A stretch of DNA of 64,000 nt from Silicimonas sp. (GTDB taxonomy: Bacteria > Pseudomonadota > Alphaproteobacteria > Rhodobacterales > Rhodobacteraceae). The translations under genes and the position numbers were made by a program. The DNA lies in assembly GCA_022826385.1 (NCBI GenBank), contig JAJDUZ010000052.1, positions 51,061 through 115,060 of the forward strand, written 5' to 3'. This document shows positions 1 through 9,101 of the stretch, one piece after another. How positions within the stretch are numbered: position 1 is the stretch's first letter; each line of letters opens with the position of its first letter. The notes below the pieces were generated by a model. The model ran no database searches. It was not told where the DNA came from and saw nothing but the letters and a program-made list of their open reading frames with translations.

Positions 1-535
1 CGTCACTGAAGCGGCGCGATGCGGCATAGCCAAGACCCAAAAACCCCAGCATTTCATAGTCATCCGACGGCGGCACGATCTCGGCCCCCTTGGTCTTGCC
101 CAGACCCAGCATCTCCAGAAAGCCCTGCGGCCCCGACAGCCCGCGACGCACGTCGTCGACCAGATCGGCAAAGAGCCCAAGATCGCCTTCGCCGAAACGT
201 TCGACCAGCAACTGGCGGTCGGGGCGCGCCGCCCGCACGTCCCTCCGGAAGGCGGCATCGACCGGCGGCACGATATAGGCGCCGAACGGAAACGCGCGCC
301 CCCGCCATTCCCAGACGCGCCCGCCTTCATCGGCAAAGGTCAGATCCGGATGGCTGCAAGTGCGCGCCTCAAAGAGGCTGGCTTGCGTCGGTGTCGTCCC
401 CGCGATGGCCAGAAGCCGCCAGTCCGGCGTGATCCCCGCCGCCTCGGCCGGGCTCGCCGGAAAGACGGCCGGGATCGCCCAACCGCCTGCACCATGAGAC
501 ACCGTCTCGTTCAGGGGAACCAACGCATCGCTCAT
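1..535 (-). CDS. Unknown protein, N-terminal part (gene runs off the left edge)
   Basis: An open frame starts at ATG 535 on the minus strand and stays open for 178 codons to the window edge, so only the N-terminal part is visible. The protein begins MSDALVPLNETVSHGAGGW. Residues about 20-50 (FPASPAEAAGITPDWRLLAI) look like the substrate-binding part of a PDZ-like fold, where a hydrophobic tail follows an Ala/Gly-rich turn. That is only a resemblance. No signal peptide or membrane segment is visible. It is upstream of nothing else seen here and is separated from enolase by about 120 bases, so co-transcription cannot be judged. I do not recognise the family; the codon use matches the neighbours, which supports a real gene. 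Confidence 0.6.
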   Translation of the reverse strand, partial: MSDALVPLNETVSHGAGGWAIPAVFPASPAEAAGITPDWRLLAIAGTTPTQASLFEARTCSHPDLTFADEGGRVWEWRGRAFPFGAYIVPPVDAAFRRDVRAARPDRQLLVERFGEGDLGLFADLVDDVRRGLSGPQGFLEMLGLGKTKGAEIVPPSDDYEMLGFLGLGYAASRRFSD

Positions 536-659
536 GGCGCGAGACTCGCAGAAGGCAGGTGCCGCTCAAGCGAAACAGCGCCCCCTGCCCAGAATGGCCC
601 GGGAAACGTTGCCGTTGAGACTCACCGCGGCCTAATCGCTCTGGGCCTGCAGGCAGCGC

Positions 660-1997
<1,338 letters not shown>

Positions 1998-2867
1998 TCA
2001 GGCCACCGCTTTCACGCGCATTTCGCGCCAATAGGAATAAAGCCCCGCCCCCACGATCAGCGCGGCCCCCACCCAGATCGTCGCTCCCGGCACCTCGCCA
2101 AAGAACACATAGGCCAGACCAAGCCCGAACACGATCCGGGTATAGCGCAAAGGCGCCACGACCGAGGCCTCGCCGGTGCGCATGGCAATCGTAATCAGCG
2201 CCATCCCCAGCGAAGTCAGACCGACCAGCAGCACCATCCAGAGCCACGCCTGCCCCGGCACCGGCGACCAGCCGCCCTCATAGGCCACAAGCCCGACGCT
2301 ATAGAAGATAATCACAACCATGGCCCAGCTGACGGCAAAACTGGTCGACACGCCGGGCGGCAGCACCCGGCTGGCCAGATCGCGCATCGTCAGGCCAAGG
2401 ATCGCCGGAATGGTCCAGAGAAGCCCGGCATTCAGCCCCGACACGCCGGGGCCAAGAATGACCACCACGCCGACAAAGCCCACGATCACCGCCGTCCAGC
2501 GCCGCCAGCCCACCGGTTCGGCAAGGAACAGCGCGGCCCCCAGCACCACGACCAGAGGCTGCACCTGCATCACCGCCGTTACCGTCCCCAGCCCGGCGGC
2601 CCTGAGCGCCTCGGTCAGGCCGAACCACGCAAAAAGCTCCCCGACCGAGCGCACGATCACCGCCCGGTGGAACACATGGCGCGAGAAAAACGCCTCGCCC
2701 GCGCGCTTCATCAAGGGCAGGAACACGAACAGGCTGCCGATCGAGACGACCAGCAGCAACTGTCCCGTTGTTACGAACCGCCCCGCCACCTTCACCGCCG
2801 CATCGACGCAGGTGAAGGTCAGCATCGCGGCAATCATATATAGGATGGCCTTGGCGTTGTTGGTCAC
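1998..2867 (-). CDS. EamA/DMT-superfamily transporter
   Basis: A 289-residue integral membrane protein with about ten hydrophobic helices spread evenly along its length and short loops, typical of the EamA (drug/metabolite transporter) family, built from two repeats of five helices. Substrate cannot be told from sequence; relatives export amino acids, sugars or metabolites. The start used is GTG at 2867, five bases past the stop of the periplasmic cyclophilin, so the two are probably co-transcribed. The next possible start is an ATG at about residue 12 within the first helix, which would truncate it. It is 63 bases upstream of enolase on the same strand. Confidence 0.85.
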   Translation of the reverse strand: MTNNAKAILYMIAAMLTFTCVDAAVKVAGRFVTTGQLLLVVSIGSLFVFLPLMKRAGEAFFSRHVFHRAVIVRSVGELFAWFGLTEALRAAGLGTVTAVMQVQPLVVVLGAALFLAEPVGWRRWTAVIVGFVGVVVILGPGVSGLNAGLLWTIPAILGLTMRDLASRVLPPGVSTSFAVSWAMVVIIFYSVGLVAYEGGWSPVPGQAWLWMVLLVGLTSLGMALITIAMRTGEASVVAPLRYTRIVFGLGLAYVFFGEVPGATIWVGAALIVGAGLYSYWREMRVKAVA

Positions 2868-2871
2868 ACGC

Positions 2872-3438
2872 TCAACGCTCGACCGTGACTGTCTTCATCA
2901 CGTCAGGCTGGCCGATCACGGCCCCGTTCGGGCCCTGCCCCAGCTTGATCGCGTCGACGATCTCCATGCCTTCGATCACGCGCCCGATGACAGTGTATTG
3001 CCCGTTCAGGAAATAGCCTTCGGCAAACATGATGAAGAACTGGCTGTTGGCACTGTTCGGATCCTGTGCGCGCGCCATGCCGACAATGCCCCGGTCATAG
3101 GGCACGTCCGAAAACTCGGCTGCCAGGTTTGGCCGGCTCGAGCCGCCCCGCCCCGCCATCCGCATGTCGCCGCCCATCTTGCCGAACTCGACATCGCCGG
3201 TCTGCGCCATGAAGCCCTCGATGACCCGGTGAAAGACGACACCGTCATAGGCGCCCTCTTCGGCAAGCCCGGTGATCTGCGCCACATGACCCGGAGCCAC
3301 ATCTTCCAGCATGTCGATAACGATCCGGCCATTGGCCTCGCCCTCGACCTCGATGATCAGGTTCGGCCCCGGCCCGTCGGCCTCCTGCGCCAAAGCGGGC
3401 GACGCCAGCAGCGCGCCGATCAGAAGAAACTTACGCAT
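2872..3438 (-). CDS. Periplasmic cyclophilin-type peptidyl-prolyl isomerase
   Basis: Catalyses cis-trans isomerisation of proline peptide bonds. The protein has a clear cleavable signal peptide (residues 1-17, ending ALA), so it acts in the periplasm. The cyclophilin core follows with [16 protein letters not shown], which carries the catalytic arginine, and a later [10 protein letters not shown] segment. It is short (188 residues) like bacterial PpiA/B cyclophilins. Its ATG lies inside the last codons of the upstream cytoplasmic cyclophilin gene (8-base overlap), indicating translational coupling and a tandem duplication in which one copy gained an export signal. Confidence 0.93.
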   Translation of the reverse strand: MRKFLLIGALLASPALAQEADGPGPNLIIEVEGEANGRIVIDMLEDVAPGHVAQITGLAEEGAYDGVVFHRVIEGFMAQTGDVEFGKMGGDMRMAGRGGSSRPNLAAEFSDVPYDRGIVGMARAQDPNSANSQFFIMFAEGYFLNGQYTVIGRVIEGMEIVDAIKLGQGPNGAVIGQPDVMKTVTVER

Positions 3439-3937
3439 CGGACGCCACCTTCACGCTGTGCATCCGGTCGGGGTTCATCGGCGGCTCGCCCCGCGCAATG
3501 GCGTCGACATGCTCCATCCCCGAAATCACCCGGCCATAGACCGTGTACTGGCCGTTCAGGAAATGGTTGTCCTTGAAGTTGATGAAGAACTGGCTGTTCG
3601 CGCTGTTCGGGTTCTGGCTCCGCGCCGCACCCAGGGTGCCGCGGTCATGCGGGATCTTGGAAAACTCGGCCTGCACATCCGGCAGGCTCGAACCGCCGGT
3701 GCCAGCCCGACGCAGATCGAACCCGTCGACGAAATCGCCATGCTCGACATCGCCGGTTTGCGCCATGAAGCCGTCGATCACCCGGTGAAAGACGACATTG
3801 TCATATTCGCCCGCCCGCGCCAGTTCCTTCATCCGGGCCGTGTGCAAGGGCGCCACATCCGGCAGCAACTGGATGGCCACGGTGCCGTCCTTCAATTCGA
3901 TCAGAATGGTGTTCTCGGGATCTTCATAGTCGGCCAT
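3431..3937 (-). CDS. ppiB: Cytoplasmic cyclophilin-type peptidyl-prolyl isomerase
   Basis: A 168-residue cyclophilin without a signal peptide, so cytosolic. It contains [16 protein letters not shown] with the catalytic arginine and [19 protein letters not shown], both classic cyclophilin motifs. The start at 3937 ([10 protein letters not shown]) is chosen because a GGAGGA ribosome-binding sequence lies about 9 bases upstream and because the much longer upstream extension of the same frame is antisense to pgk. It overlaps the next, exported paralogue by 8 bases. The two genes, read left, share a divergent intergenic region with pgk, read right. Confidence 0.95.
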   Translation of the reverse strand: MADYEDPENTILIELKDGTVAIQLLPDVAPLHTARMKELARAGEYDNVVFHRVIDGFMAQTGDVEHGDFVDGFDLRRAGTGGSSLPDVQAEFSKIPHDRGTLGAARSQNPNSANSQFFINFKDNHFLNGQYTVYGRVISGMEHVDAIARGEPPMNPDRMHSVKVASDA

Positions 3938-4024
3938 CTTCGGGCGTCCTCCATCTGCATTGTTGCGCGAGACCCTAGTCCGCCCGCCCCGGAAGGAAAA
4001 CCCAAAGCCTCTCCATCGGCCCAG

Positions 4025-4053
4025 AAATATCCCGGGGTCTGGGGCAGAGCCCC
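4025..4053. repeat. Dispersed repeat with GGGGC-AGA-GCCCC type hairpin, copy 1
   Basis: The plus strand reads AAATATCCCGGGG, then a short spacer, then GGGGCAGAGCCCC, a small hairpin. The same arrangement in the same order occurs at 58959-59005 downstream of nuoF. Here it lies in the divergent spacer between ppiB and pgk. Confidence 0.6.
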
Positions 4054-4145
4054 AGCGGATCGCCGCGCATCGCGCGGCGAAACCCCGCCTTGACCTTCGG
4101 CGCTGCAACCGGCAACTGACGCCTGAGCCAACACGGAGCTGCCCC

Positions 4146-5339
4146 ATGGCCTGGAAAACCCTCGACGACCTCGACCTTGACGGCAAAGCGGTCCTTGTCC
4201 GCGTCGACCTGAACGTGCCTGTCGACAACGGCACGGTCACCGACACGACCCGGATCGAGCGGATCAAGCCCACGATCGAAGACATCCTCGCCAAGGGCGG
4301 CAAGCCGATCCTGATGGCGCATTTCGGGCGCCCCAAGGGCCAGCCCAACCCCGAGTATTCGCTGGCCCAGATCAAGGACACGGTCGAAACCGTGCTGGGC
4401 CACAAGGTGGTCTTCGCCGAGAATTGCATCGGCGGCCCGGCCAAGCAGGCAGTGGCCGCGATGGGCGCGGGCGACATCGTGCTGCTGGAAAACACCCGCT
4501 TCCACGCGGGCGAGGAACAGAATGACGGCATCTTCGCGGCCTCGCTGGCCGCACTTGGCGAAGCTTTCGTGAACGACGCCTTCTCGGCCGCGCACCGCGC
4601 CCATGCCTCGACCGAAGCGCTGGCGCGCCTTCTGCCCTCCGCCGCCGGGCGCCTGATGGAAGCCGAGCTGACCGCGCTTGAAGCCGCACTCACCCAGCCC
4701 GAGCGACCCGTGGTGGCCGTCGTCGGCGGCGCCAAGGTCTCGACCAAGCTCGATCTTCTGGGCAACCTCGTCCGCAAGGTGAACACGCTGGTGATCGGGG
4801 GCGGCATGGCCAACACCTTCCTCGCCGCCAAGGGCATCGAAGTGGGCAAATCGCTGGCTGAACATGACATGGCCGACACCGCGCGCGAGATCATGGCCAA
4901 GGCCGAGGAAGCCGCCTGCGACATCCTCCTGCCCGTCGATGTCGTCGCCGCGACCGAGTTTGCCGCCCATGCCGACAACGTGACGGTGCCCGCCGATCAG
5001 TGCCCGGCCGACCGGATGATCCTCGACGCTGGCCCCGAAACGGTGGCCAAGGTGGCCGACGCCTTCGCGCAGGCCCGCACGGTGATCTGGAACGGCCCGC
5101 TGGGCGCCTTCGAGATCGAGCCGTTCGACGCCGCCACCAAAGCAGCGGCGCAGAAGGCCGCCGAACTGACGGCGGCCGGCAGCCTTGTCACCGTTGCAGG
5201 CGGCGGCGATACGGTCGCGGCCCTGAACAAGGCGGGTGCGGCGGAAAGCTTTACTTATATCTCGACCGCTGGTGGTGCATTCCTTGAATGGATGGAAGGC
5301 AAGACCCTGCCCGGTGTGGCCGCGCTCGATCAGGGCTGA
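4146..5339 (+). CDS. pgk: Phosphoglycerate kinase
   Basis: Transfers phosphate between 1,3-bisphosphoglycerate and ADP in glycolysis and the reverse in gluconeogenesis; cytoplasmic. The 397-residue protein has the N-terminal VRVDLNVP substrate motif (residues about 19-26), HFGRPKG, and in the C-terminal domain the nucleotide-binding NGPLGAFE and the glycine-rich GGGDT. The ATG at 4146 is chosen because the family begins within a few residues of [11 protein letters not shown] and a GGAG sequence lies upstream; the longer open frame upstream runs through non-coding repeat sequence. It is followed by a double-palindrome element and then by the aldolase gene in the same orientation. Confidence 0.98.
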   Translation: MAWKTLDDLDLDGKAVLVRVDLNVPVDNGTVTDTTRIERIKPTIEDILAKGGKPILMAHFGRPKGQPNPEYSLAQIKDTVETVLGHKVVFAENCIGGPAKQAVAAMGAGDIVLLENTRFHAGEEQNDGIFAASLAALGEAFVNDAFSAAHRAHASTEALARLLPSAAGRLMEAELTALEAALTQPERPVVAVVGGAKVSTKLDLLGNLVRKVNTLVIGGGMANTFLAAKGIEVGKSLAEHDMADTAREIMAKAEEAACDILLPVDVVAATEFAAHADNVTVPADQCPADRMILDAGPETVAKVADAFAQARTVIWNGPLGAFEIEPFDAATKAAAQKAAELTAAGSLVTVAGGGDTVAALNKAGAAESFTYISTAGGAFLEWMEGKTLPGVAALDQG

Positions 5340-5342
5340 GCC

Positions 5343-5386
5343 GCGAAAATCGCATTTTCGCACGCAAAATCCGTGTCGGATTTTGC
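5343..5386. repeat. Two adjacent palindromes (double-hairpin element) after pgk
   Basis: First palindrome: GCGAAAAT, three bases, ATTTTCGC (5343-5361). Second: GCAAAATCCG, three bases, CGGATTTTGC (5364-5386). They start four bases after the pgk stop codon. The layout resembles the pair at 44544-44590. They may act as a terminator or mRNA 3-prime stabiliser, but no T-run follows. Confidence 0.6.
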
Positions 5387-5428
5387 CCGCTGTTGCGGAC
5401 ATCCGGCAGTCTCAAGGGAATCCCGCGC

Positions 5429-5474
5429 TGTTACCGCTACCTGCGTTGACAGCGCGGCACGGCTCCCGCAAACC
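5429..5474 (+). promoter_or_regulatory. Probable fba promoter with CceR-like operator
   Basis: TGTTACCGCTACCT (5429-5442) matches about 11 of 14 positions of the CceR-type palindrome TGTTANCGNTAACA. It ends four bases before a perfect -35 hexamer TTGACA (5446-5451); 17 bases later a weak -10 (CAAACC) is seen. The site is inside a larger inverted repeat, CCGCGCTGT (5423-5431) with ACAGCGCGG (5449-5457). A regulator just upstream of the -35 would be placed to activate. Confidence 0.35.
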
Positions 5475-5504
5475 GCGCGCAACATTTCCTGAACGAGGGT
5501 TCCC

Positions 5505-6392
5505 ATGTCACAAGTTGCTCAGCAGACCGAACAGATGCGCACTGGCAAAGGCTTTATCGCCGCGCTCGACCAATCCGGCGGCTCGACACCGAAGGCGCTT
5601 GGCCTTTACGGGATCGGCGAAGACCGGTTCTCGAACGAGGCCGAGATGTTCGACCTGATCCACGCGATGCGCGCCCGGATCGTCAACGCGCCCGCTTTCA
5701 CCGGCGACAAGGTGATCGGCGCGATCCTGTTCGAGATGACGATGGACCGCGACTTCAACGGCACCCCGGCGGCGGCCTATCTTTGGGAGAACCGCGGCGT
5801 GGTTCCGTTCCTGAAATGTGACAAGGGCCTCGAAGACGAAGCCGATGGCGTGCAGGTGATGAAGGATATGGGCGACCTCGACGGTCTTCTGGCCCGCGCC
5901 AAGTCGCTGGGCGTCTTCGGCACCAAGATGCGCTCGGTCATTCATGCAGCGAACGAAACCGGGATCGCCCGCAACGTCGCTCAGCAGTTCGAAATCGGCC
6001 GCCAGATCCTCGGCCATGGGCTGGTTCCGATCCTTGAGCCGGAGGTGAACATTACCATTGCCGACAAGGCCGAGGCCGAAGCGATCATGCGAGACGAACT
6101 CATCAAGGGGCTCGACGCGCTGGACACGCCCGTCATGCTGAAGCTCTCGCTGCCGTCCGAGGCCAACTTCTTCGCCCCGCTCATCAACCACCCGAACTGC
6201 CTGCGCGTTGTCGCGCTCTCGGGCGGGTATGCGCGCGACGAAGCCAACGACCTGCTGTCGCAGAACACCGGCATGATCGCCAGCTTCAGCCGCGCGCTGA
6301 CCGAAGGTCTGAACGACGCGCAATCGGATGACGCGTTCAACGCCACCATCGCGGCGACGATCGACAGCATCTATCAGGCCTCGATCACCTGA
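5505..6392 (+). CDS. Class I fructose-bisphosphate aldolase
   Basis: Cleaves fructose-1,6-bisphosphate to the two triose phosphates, and condenses them in gluconeogenesis, by a Schiff-base mechanism. The 295-residue length and the segments GFIAALDQSGGSTPKAL, VIGAILFEMTMDRDFNG, and VPILEPEVNI fit the bacterial class I group; the lysine in PVMLKLSLPSE is the likely Schiff-base residue. The ATG at 5505 follows a GAACGAGGG ribosome-binding region. It is separated from pgk by 165 bases holding a double palindrome and its own likely promoter, and is followed after six bases by a DUF1737 gene. Confidence 0.95.
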   Translation: MSQVAQQTEQMRTGKGFIAALDQSGGSTPKALGLYGIGEDRFSNEAEMFDLIHAMRARIVNAPAFTGDKVIGAILFEMTMDRDFNGTPAAAYLWENRGVVPFLKCDKGLEDEADGVQVMKDMGDLDGLLARAKSLGVFGTKMRSVIHAANETGIARNVAQQFEIGRQILGHGLVPILEPEVNITIADKAEAEAIMRDELIKGLDALDTPVMLKLSLPSEANFFAPLINHPNCLRVVALSGGYARDEANDLLSQNTGMIASFSRALTEGLNDAQSDDAFNATIAATIDSIYQASIT

Positions 6393-6398
6393 GGCGTC

Positions 6399-6605
6399 AT
6401 GAAGGGCTATCGCTATATCACCGGCCCCGATGACAGCGCGTTCTGCAACCGCATCACGCGCCTTCTGAACCATGGCTGGGACCTTGCCGGTCCCGCCACC
6501 CTCACCTTCGATCCGGTGTCGGGACGGGTGATCTGCGGCCAGCCGATGGTCAAGGACAACCCCGACATCGCCTATGACCCGGACCTGCCGCTGGACGAGC
6601 TCTGA
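6399..6605 (+). CDS. Small DUF1737-type protein
   Basis: A 68-residue acidic protein starting six bases after the aldolase stop codon, so translated from the same mRNA. The beginning (MKGYRYITGPDDSAFCNRIT) and the following LLNHGWDLAGPATLTFD segment match the DUF1737 pattern, a small domain of unknown function with a conserved tyrosine, glycine and GW pair. There is no signal peptide, membrane segment or catalytic motif. Function unknown; linkage to aldolase may be only positional. Confidence 0.8.
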   Translation: MKGYRYITGPDDSAFCNRITRLLNHGWDLAGPATLTFDPVSGRVICGQPMVKDNPDIAYDPDLPLDEL

Positions 6606-6716
6606 GCCGCTCGGCAGAAAATCGCCACGGGGGGATTCACACGCGAATCACTTTGTGTCATGGTCGCCGAAGCACTCCGTCAGAGGGTGCAGTGTAGGCA
6701 GAGCAAGAAGACCCCC

Positions 6717-7007
6717 GTGACCCGACCCGCCATTGGCATAGTCGTCTATTTCACCGCGATGTTCGCGTTGGGCGTCTATTTCATGTTCGCCAGCGTACAG
6801 GGCGATTTCGGGCTGTTTCGGCGGGTCCAGATCGAAGCCGAGGTCACCACCCTGACCGCCGAGCGGGACCGCCTGACCGAAGAAGTCGCGATGCTGGAAA
6901 ACAAGACCCGGCGCTTGTCCGACACGTATCTTGATCTTGATCTTCTGGATGCGCAGGCGCGCGATATCCTTGGCCTGATCCGGCCCGACGAGATCGTGCT
7001 GCACTGA
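6717..7007 (+). CDS. FtsB/DivIC-type septum formation initiator
   Basis: A 96-residue bitopic divisome protein. Residues about 5-25 form one membrane helix (IGIVVYFTAMFALGVYFMF); then a coiled coil of about 45 residues rich in Glu/Leu (FRRVQIEAEVTTLTAERDRL onward); and a C-terminal segment, LDLLDAQARDILGLIRPDEI, typical of alphaproteobacterial FtsB. The start is the GTG at 6717: it gives the short family N-terminus, whereas the ATG at 6660 adds 19 residues with no family equivalent. The gene sits between the enolase/aldolase region and pdhA, as is usual in this class of bacteria. FtsB binds FtsL and FtsQ at the septum. Confidence 0.9.
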   Translation: MTRPAIGIVVYFTAMFALGVYFMFASVQGDFGLFRRVQIEAEVTTLTAERDRLTEEVAMLENKTRRLSDTYLDLDLLDAQARDILGLIRPDEIVLH

Positions 7008-7024
7008 CATTTTAGCGATTGCCA

Positions 7025-7085
7025 GAATGACCGCTATGTGGACGAAGCGGACGTTTGACACTCGGTTACGAATGACCGCTTTGTG
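7025..7085 (+). repeat. Two direct copies of a 16-bp motif, left of an unknown gene
   Basis: GAATGACCGCTATGTG (7025-7040) and GAATGACCGCTTTGTG (7070-7085) differ in one base and are 45 bp apart. A related copy in opposite orientation (GGAATGTCCGCTTT on the minus strand, 7561-7574) lies on the other side of the gene at 7101-7538. Confidence 0.6.
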
Positions 7086-7100
7086 CGCCGCTTGTGAAAA

Positions 7101-7538
7101 TCAATTGCCCTTGCGCGCGGCTTCTCGGTCCCAGTTGTCGAGACGTTTTTGTGCGAAACCGCAAACGACCAAAGTCTCTGACTTTGACAAACGCTCAAGT
7201 GCCTGTCTCGCGTCGACTGTCCCAATATCAGCGAGAGCCCAAGTGCACTTTCTAGCAAGGGCATGGCCTTCGTCCCATTCAAGGTAATTCGGATTGCTTG
7301 CAGCTCTTCGTTCCAGTGCTTCAACTGCACATGCGCATTTCAAGTCTTGGATAGCTGAAGCAACATCTTCGTGGCGGAAGTGCCAGCCCTCGATGAGCAC
7401 GTCAGCAAGCAATTCGCACAGTCCTTCGCAATGCTGTATTGGAAAGCATGCATTCAAGGCTTCTTCAAAGCTATCTGGGTCTTTTTGTTGCACAGCCTTT
7501 TGCAAAACGATGAAATTATCGCTCATGTCACTCGTCAT
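7101..7538 (-). CDS. Unknown HEAT-repeat-like small protein
   Basis: A protein of about 145 residues, helical, cysteine-containing, with no signal peptide or membrane segment. The second half (DVASAIQDLKCACAVEALER and TWALADIGTVDARQALERL) resembles paired helices of HEAT/Armadillo-type repeats, in which an alanine-rich helix is followed by an acidic turn. The frame continues upstream to 7589, but that part coincides with a repeated motif. I therefore prefer ATG 7538 (MTSDMSDNF), preceded by AAGGTG. The gene interrupts the usual ftsB-pdhA neighbourhood on the opposite strand and is bracketed by repeats, which suggests it was inserted. Function not known. Confidence 0.55.
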   Translation of the reverse strand: MTSDMSDNFIVLQKAVQQKDPDSFEEALNACFPIQHCEGLCELLADVLIEGWHFRHEDVASAIQDLKCACAVEALERRAASNPNYLEWDEGHALARKCTWALADIGTVDARQALERLSKSETLVVCGFAQKRLDNWDREAARKGN

Positions 7539-7560
7539 CGCTTTCACCTTGTAGTTCTCA

Positions 7561-7574
7561 AAAGCGGACATTCC
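7561..7574 (-). repeat. Inverted copy of the GAATGNCCGCTTT motif
   Basis: On the minus strand this reads GGAATGTCCGCTTT, matching the two plus-strand copies at 7025 and 7070 at 12 of 13 positions. It forms the right border of the unknown gene at 7101-7538. Confidence 0.5.
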
Positions 7575-8081
7575 CGCATCGTGCAGCAACGGTCAACATG
7601 GGCTCATTGCTGACATCCATAGAAAGCCGTGCCGTCGGCGGACCGGGGGCTGGCGATCAGACCGTCGAACGCGGCACTTTTTGGTGGCCAACACACATTT
7701 TCTGCCCGAGCTACGCGCCTTGGGCTGACAAATCGCCAGACCGCGGGCGGGTCCGGCGATGGCACGGCGGGGCTGACGCCCCTTGGCTCCGTACCTTGGA
7801 TTTCGCGGCATCCGATGTCCGCCAAGGGCTAAGAGCCGACGCCCGTTGTTTTCTGTTGTGCTCCGCAAAATCCATCACAAGCCGCACAGAGCACAACCGT
7901 CGAAAACTCCAGTTCTTTACATCTTCTCTAACGTGACTTCAGCCGCCATCGTCACACTTGCACGCGGCGCATAGCGGGTTTGACGCGCCGCGACGACTTA
8001 TCACGTGCAATGTGAGCGACGCTGCGTTAAGAGATAGTTTAACGCTGAACTACTTTTCTGGACCGAGGGAGGAGTGACCCC
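7575..8081. other. Intergenic stretch without a convincing gene, before pdhA
   Basis: About 500 bases. Short open frames exist in all directions but none has a ribosome-binding site or a recognisable product. A hairpin GGGGC-TGAC-GCCCC lies at 7769-7782 inside a GC-rich block that looks like dispersed intergenic repeat sequence. The last 120 bases, richer in A+T, must hold the pdhA promoter. Confidence 0.6.
8024..8045. promoter_or_regulatory. Operator-like inverted repeat upstream of pdhA
   Basis: GCGTTAA, eight bases, TTAACGC, centred about 47 bases before the pdhA start. The arms are perfect. It could be an operator or a leader hairpin. The spacing of the two TTAA units is 8, not the 7 of CtrA sites. 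Confidence 0.35.
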
Positions 8082-9083
8082 ATGGCCGCCAAACGCGCCA
8101 CGAAAGCCTCACGCAAATCAAACGCGTCGAAGGAAGACCTGCTCAAGTACTACAAGGATATGCTGCTGATCCGCCGGTTCGAAGAAAAGGCGGGCCAGCT
8201 TTACGGCATGGGCCTCATCGGCGGGTTCTGCCACCTCTATATCGGACAGGAAGCGGTCGTCGTCGGGCTCGAAGCCAACACCGAAGACGGCGACAAGCGC
8301 ATCACCACCTATCGCGACCACGGCCACATGCTGGCCTGCGGGATGGACCCGAAAGGCGTCATGGCCGAGCTGACAGGCCGCGAAGGCGGACTTTCCAAGG
8401 GCAAGGGCGGCTCGATGCACATGTTCTCGAAAGAGGCGCATTTCTACGGCGGCCACGGCATCGTCGGCGCCAACGTGCCACTGGGTGCAGGCCTCGCCTT
8501 CGCCGACAAGTATCTGGGCAATGACCGCGTGACCTTCACCTATTTCGGTGACGGTGCCGCCAACCAGGGCCAGGTCTACGAGACCTATAACATGGCCCAG
8601 CTTTGGGAACTGCCGGTCGTCTTCGTGATCGAGAACAACAAATACGCCATGGGCACCAGCGTTCAGCGCGCCACCAAGTCGCCCAGCCTCTGGGAACGCG
8701 GCGCAGCTTACGGGATCGCCGGCGAAGAGGTCGACGGCATGGACGTGCTGGCGGTTAAAGAAGCCGGGGCACGCGCGATTGAACACTGCCGCGCGGGCAA
8801 AGGCCCTTACATCCTCGAAGTCATGACCTATCGCTATCGCGGCCACTCGATGTCGGACCCGGCCAAGTACCGGACCCGCGACGAGGTGCAGAAGATGCGC
8901 GAGGAACGCGACGCCATCGAACAGGTCCGCAAACGCCTGCTCGACACCGGCGCCACCGAGGACGAACTCAAGGCAATCGATAAAGAGATCAAGGACGTCG
9001 TGAACGAGGCGGCCGAGTTCTCGAAAGAAAGCCCCGAGCCCGCGCTGAGCGAGCTCTGGACCGACATCACAGTAGAAGCTTAA
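8082..9083 (+). CDS. pdhA: Pyruvate dehydrogenase E1 component, alpha subunit
   Basis: Thiamine-diphosphate-dependent decarboxylation of pyruvate as half of the E1 heterotetramer of the pyruvate dehydrogenase complex, linking glycolysis to the TCA cycle. The 333-residue length is normal for the alpha2-beta2 type. The ThDP motif GDGAANQGQVYE ... VIENNKYAMGT is complete, and the phosphorylation-loop region YRYRGHSMSDPAKYR is present. The start at 8082 follows a strong GGGAGGAG. The N-terminal 20 residues are basic and Ala/Ser-rich. The gene is first of an operon pdhA-pdhB-pdhC with spacers of 18 and 12 bases. Confidence 0.98.
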   Translation: MAAKRATKASRKSNASKEDLLKYYKDMLLIRRFEEKAGQLYGMGLIGGFCHLYIGQEAVVVGLEANTEDGDKRITTYRDHGHMLACGMDPKGVMAELTGREGGLSKGKGGSMHMFSKEAHFYGGHGIVGANVPLGAGLAFADKYLGNDRVTFTYFGDGAANQGQVYETYNMAQLWELPVVFVIENNKYAMGTSVQRATKSPSLWERGAAYGIAGEEVDGMDVLAVKEAGARAIEHCRAGKGPYILEVMTYRYRGHSMSDPAKYRTRDEVQKMREERDAIEQVRKRLLDTGATEDELKAIDKEIKDVVNEAAEFSKESPEPALSELWTDITVEA

Positions 9084-9101
9084 CCGGGGGAGACTGGACA
9101 G

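Noticed and set aside
7598..7936. Small ORFs between the unknown gene and pdhA
   Set aside because: Several frames are open on both strands, none with a start signal or recognisable protein; sequence resembles dispersed intergenic repeat.
8027..8042. A possible CtrA site upstream of pdhA (TTAA and TTAA)
   Set aside because: The spacing is eight bases, whereas CtrA needs seven; kept only as an inverted repeat.
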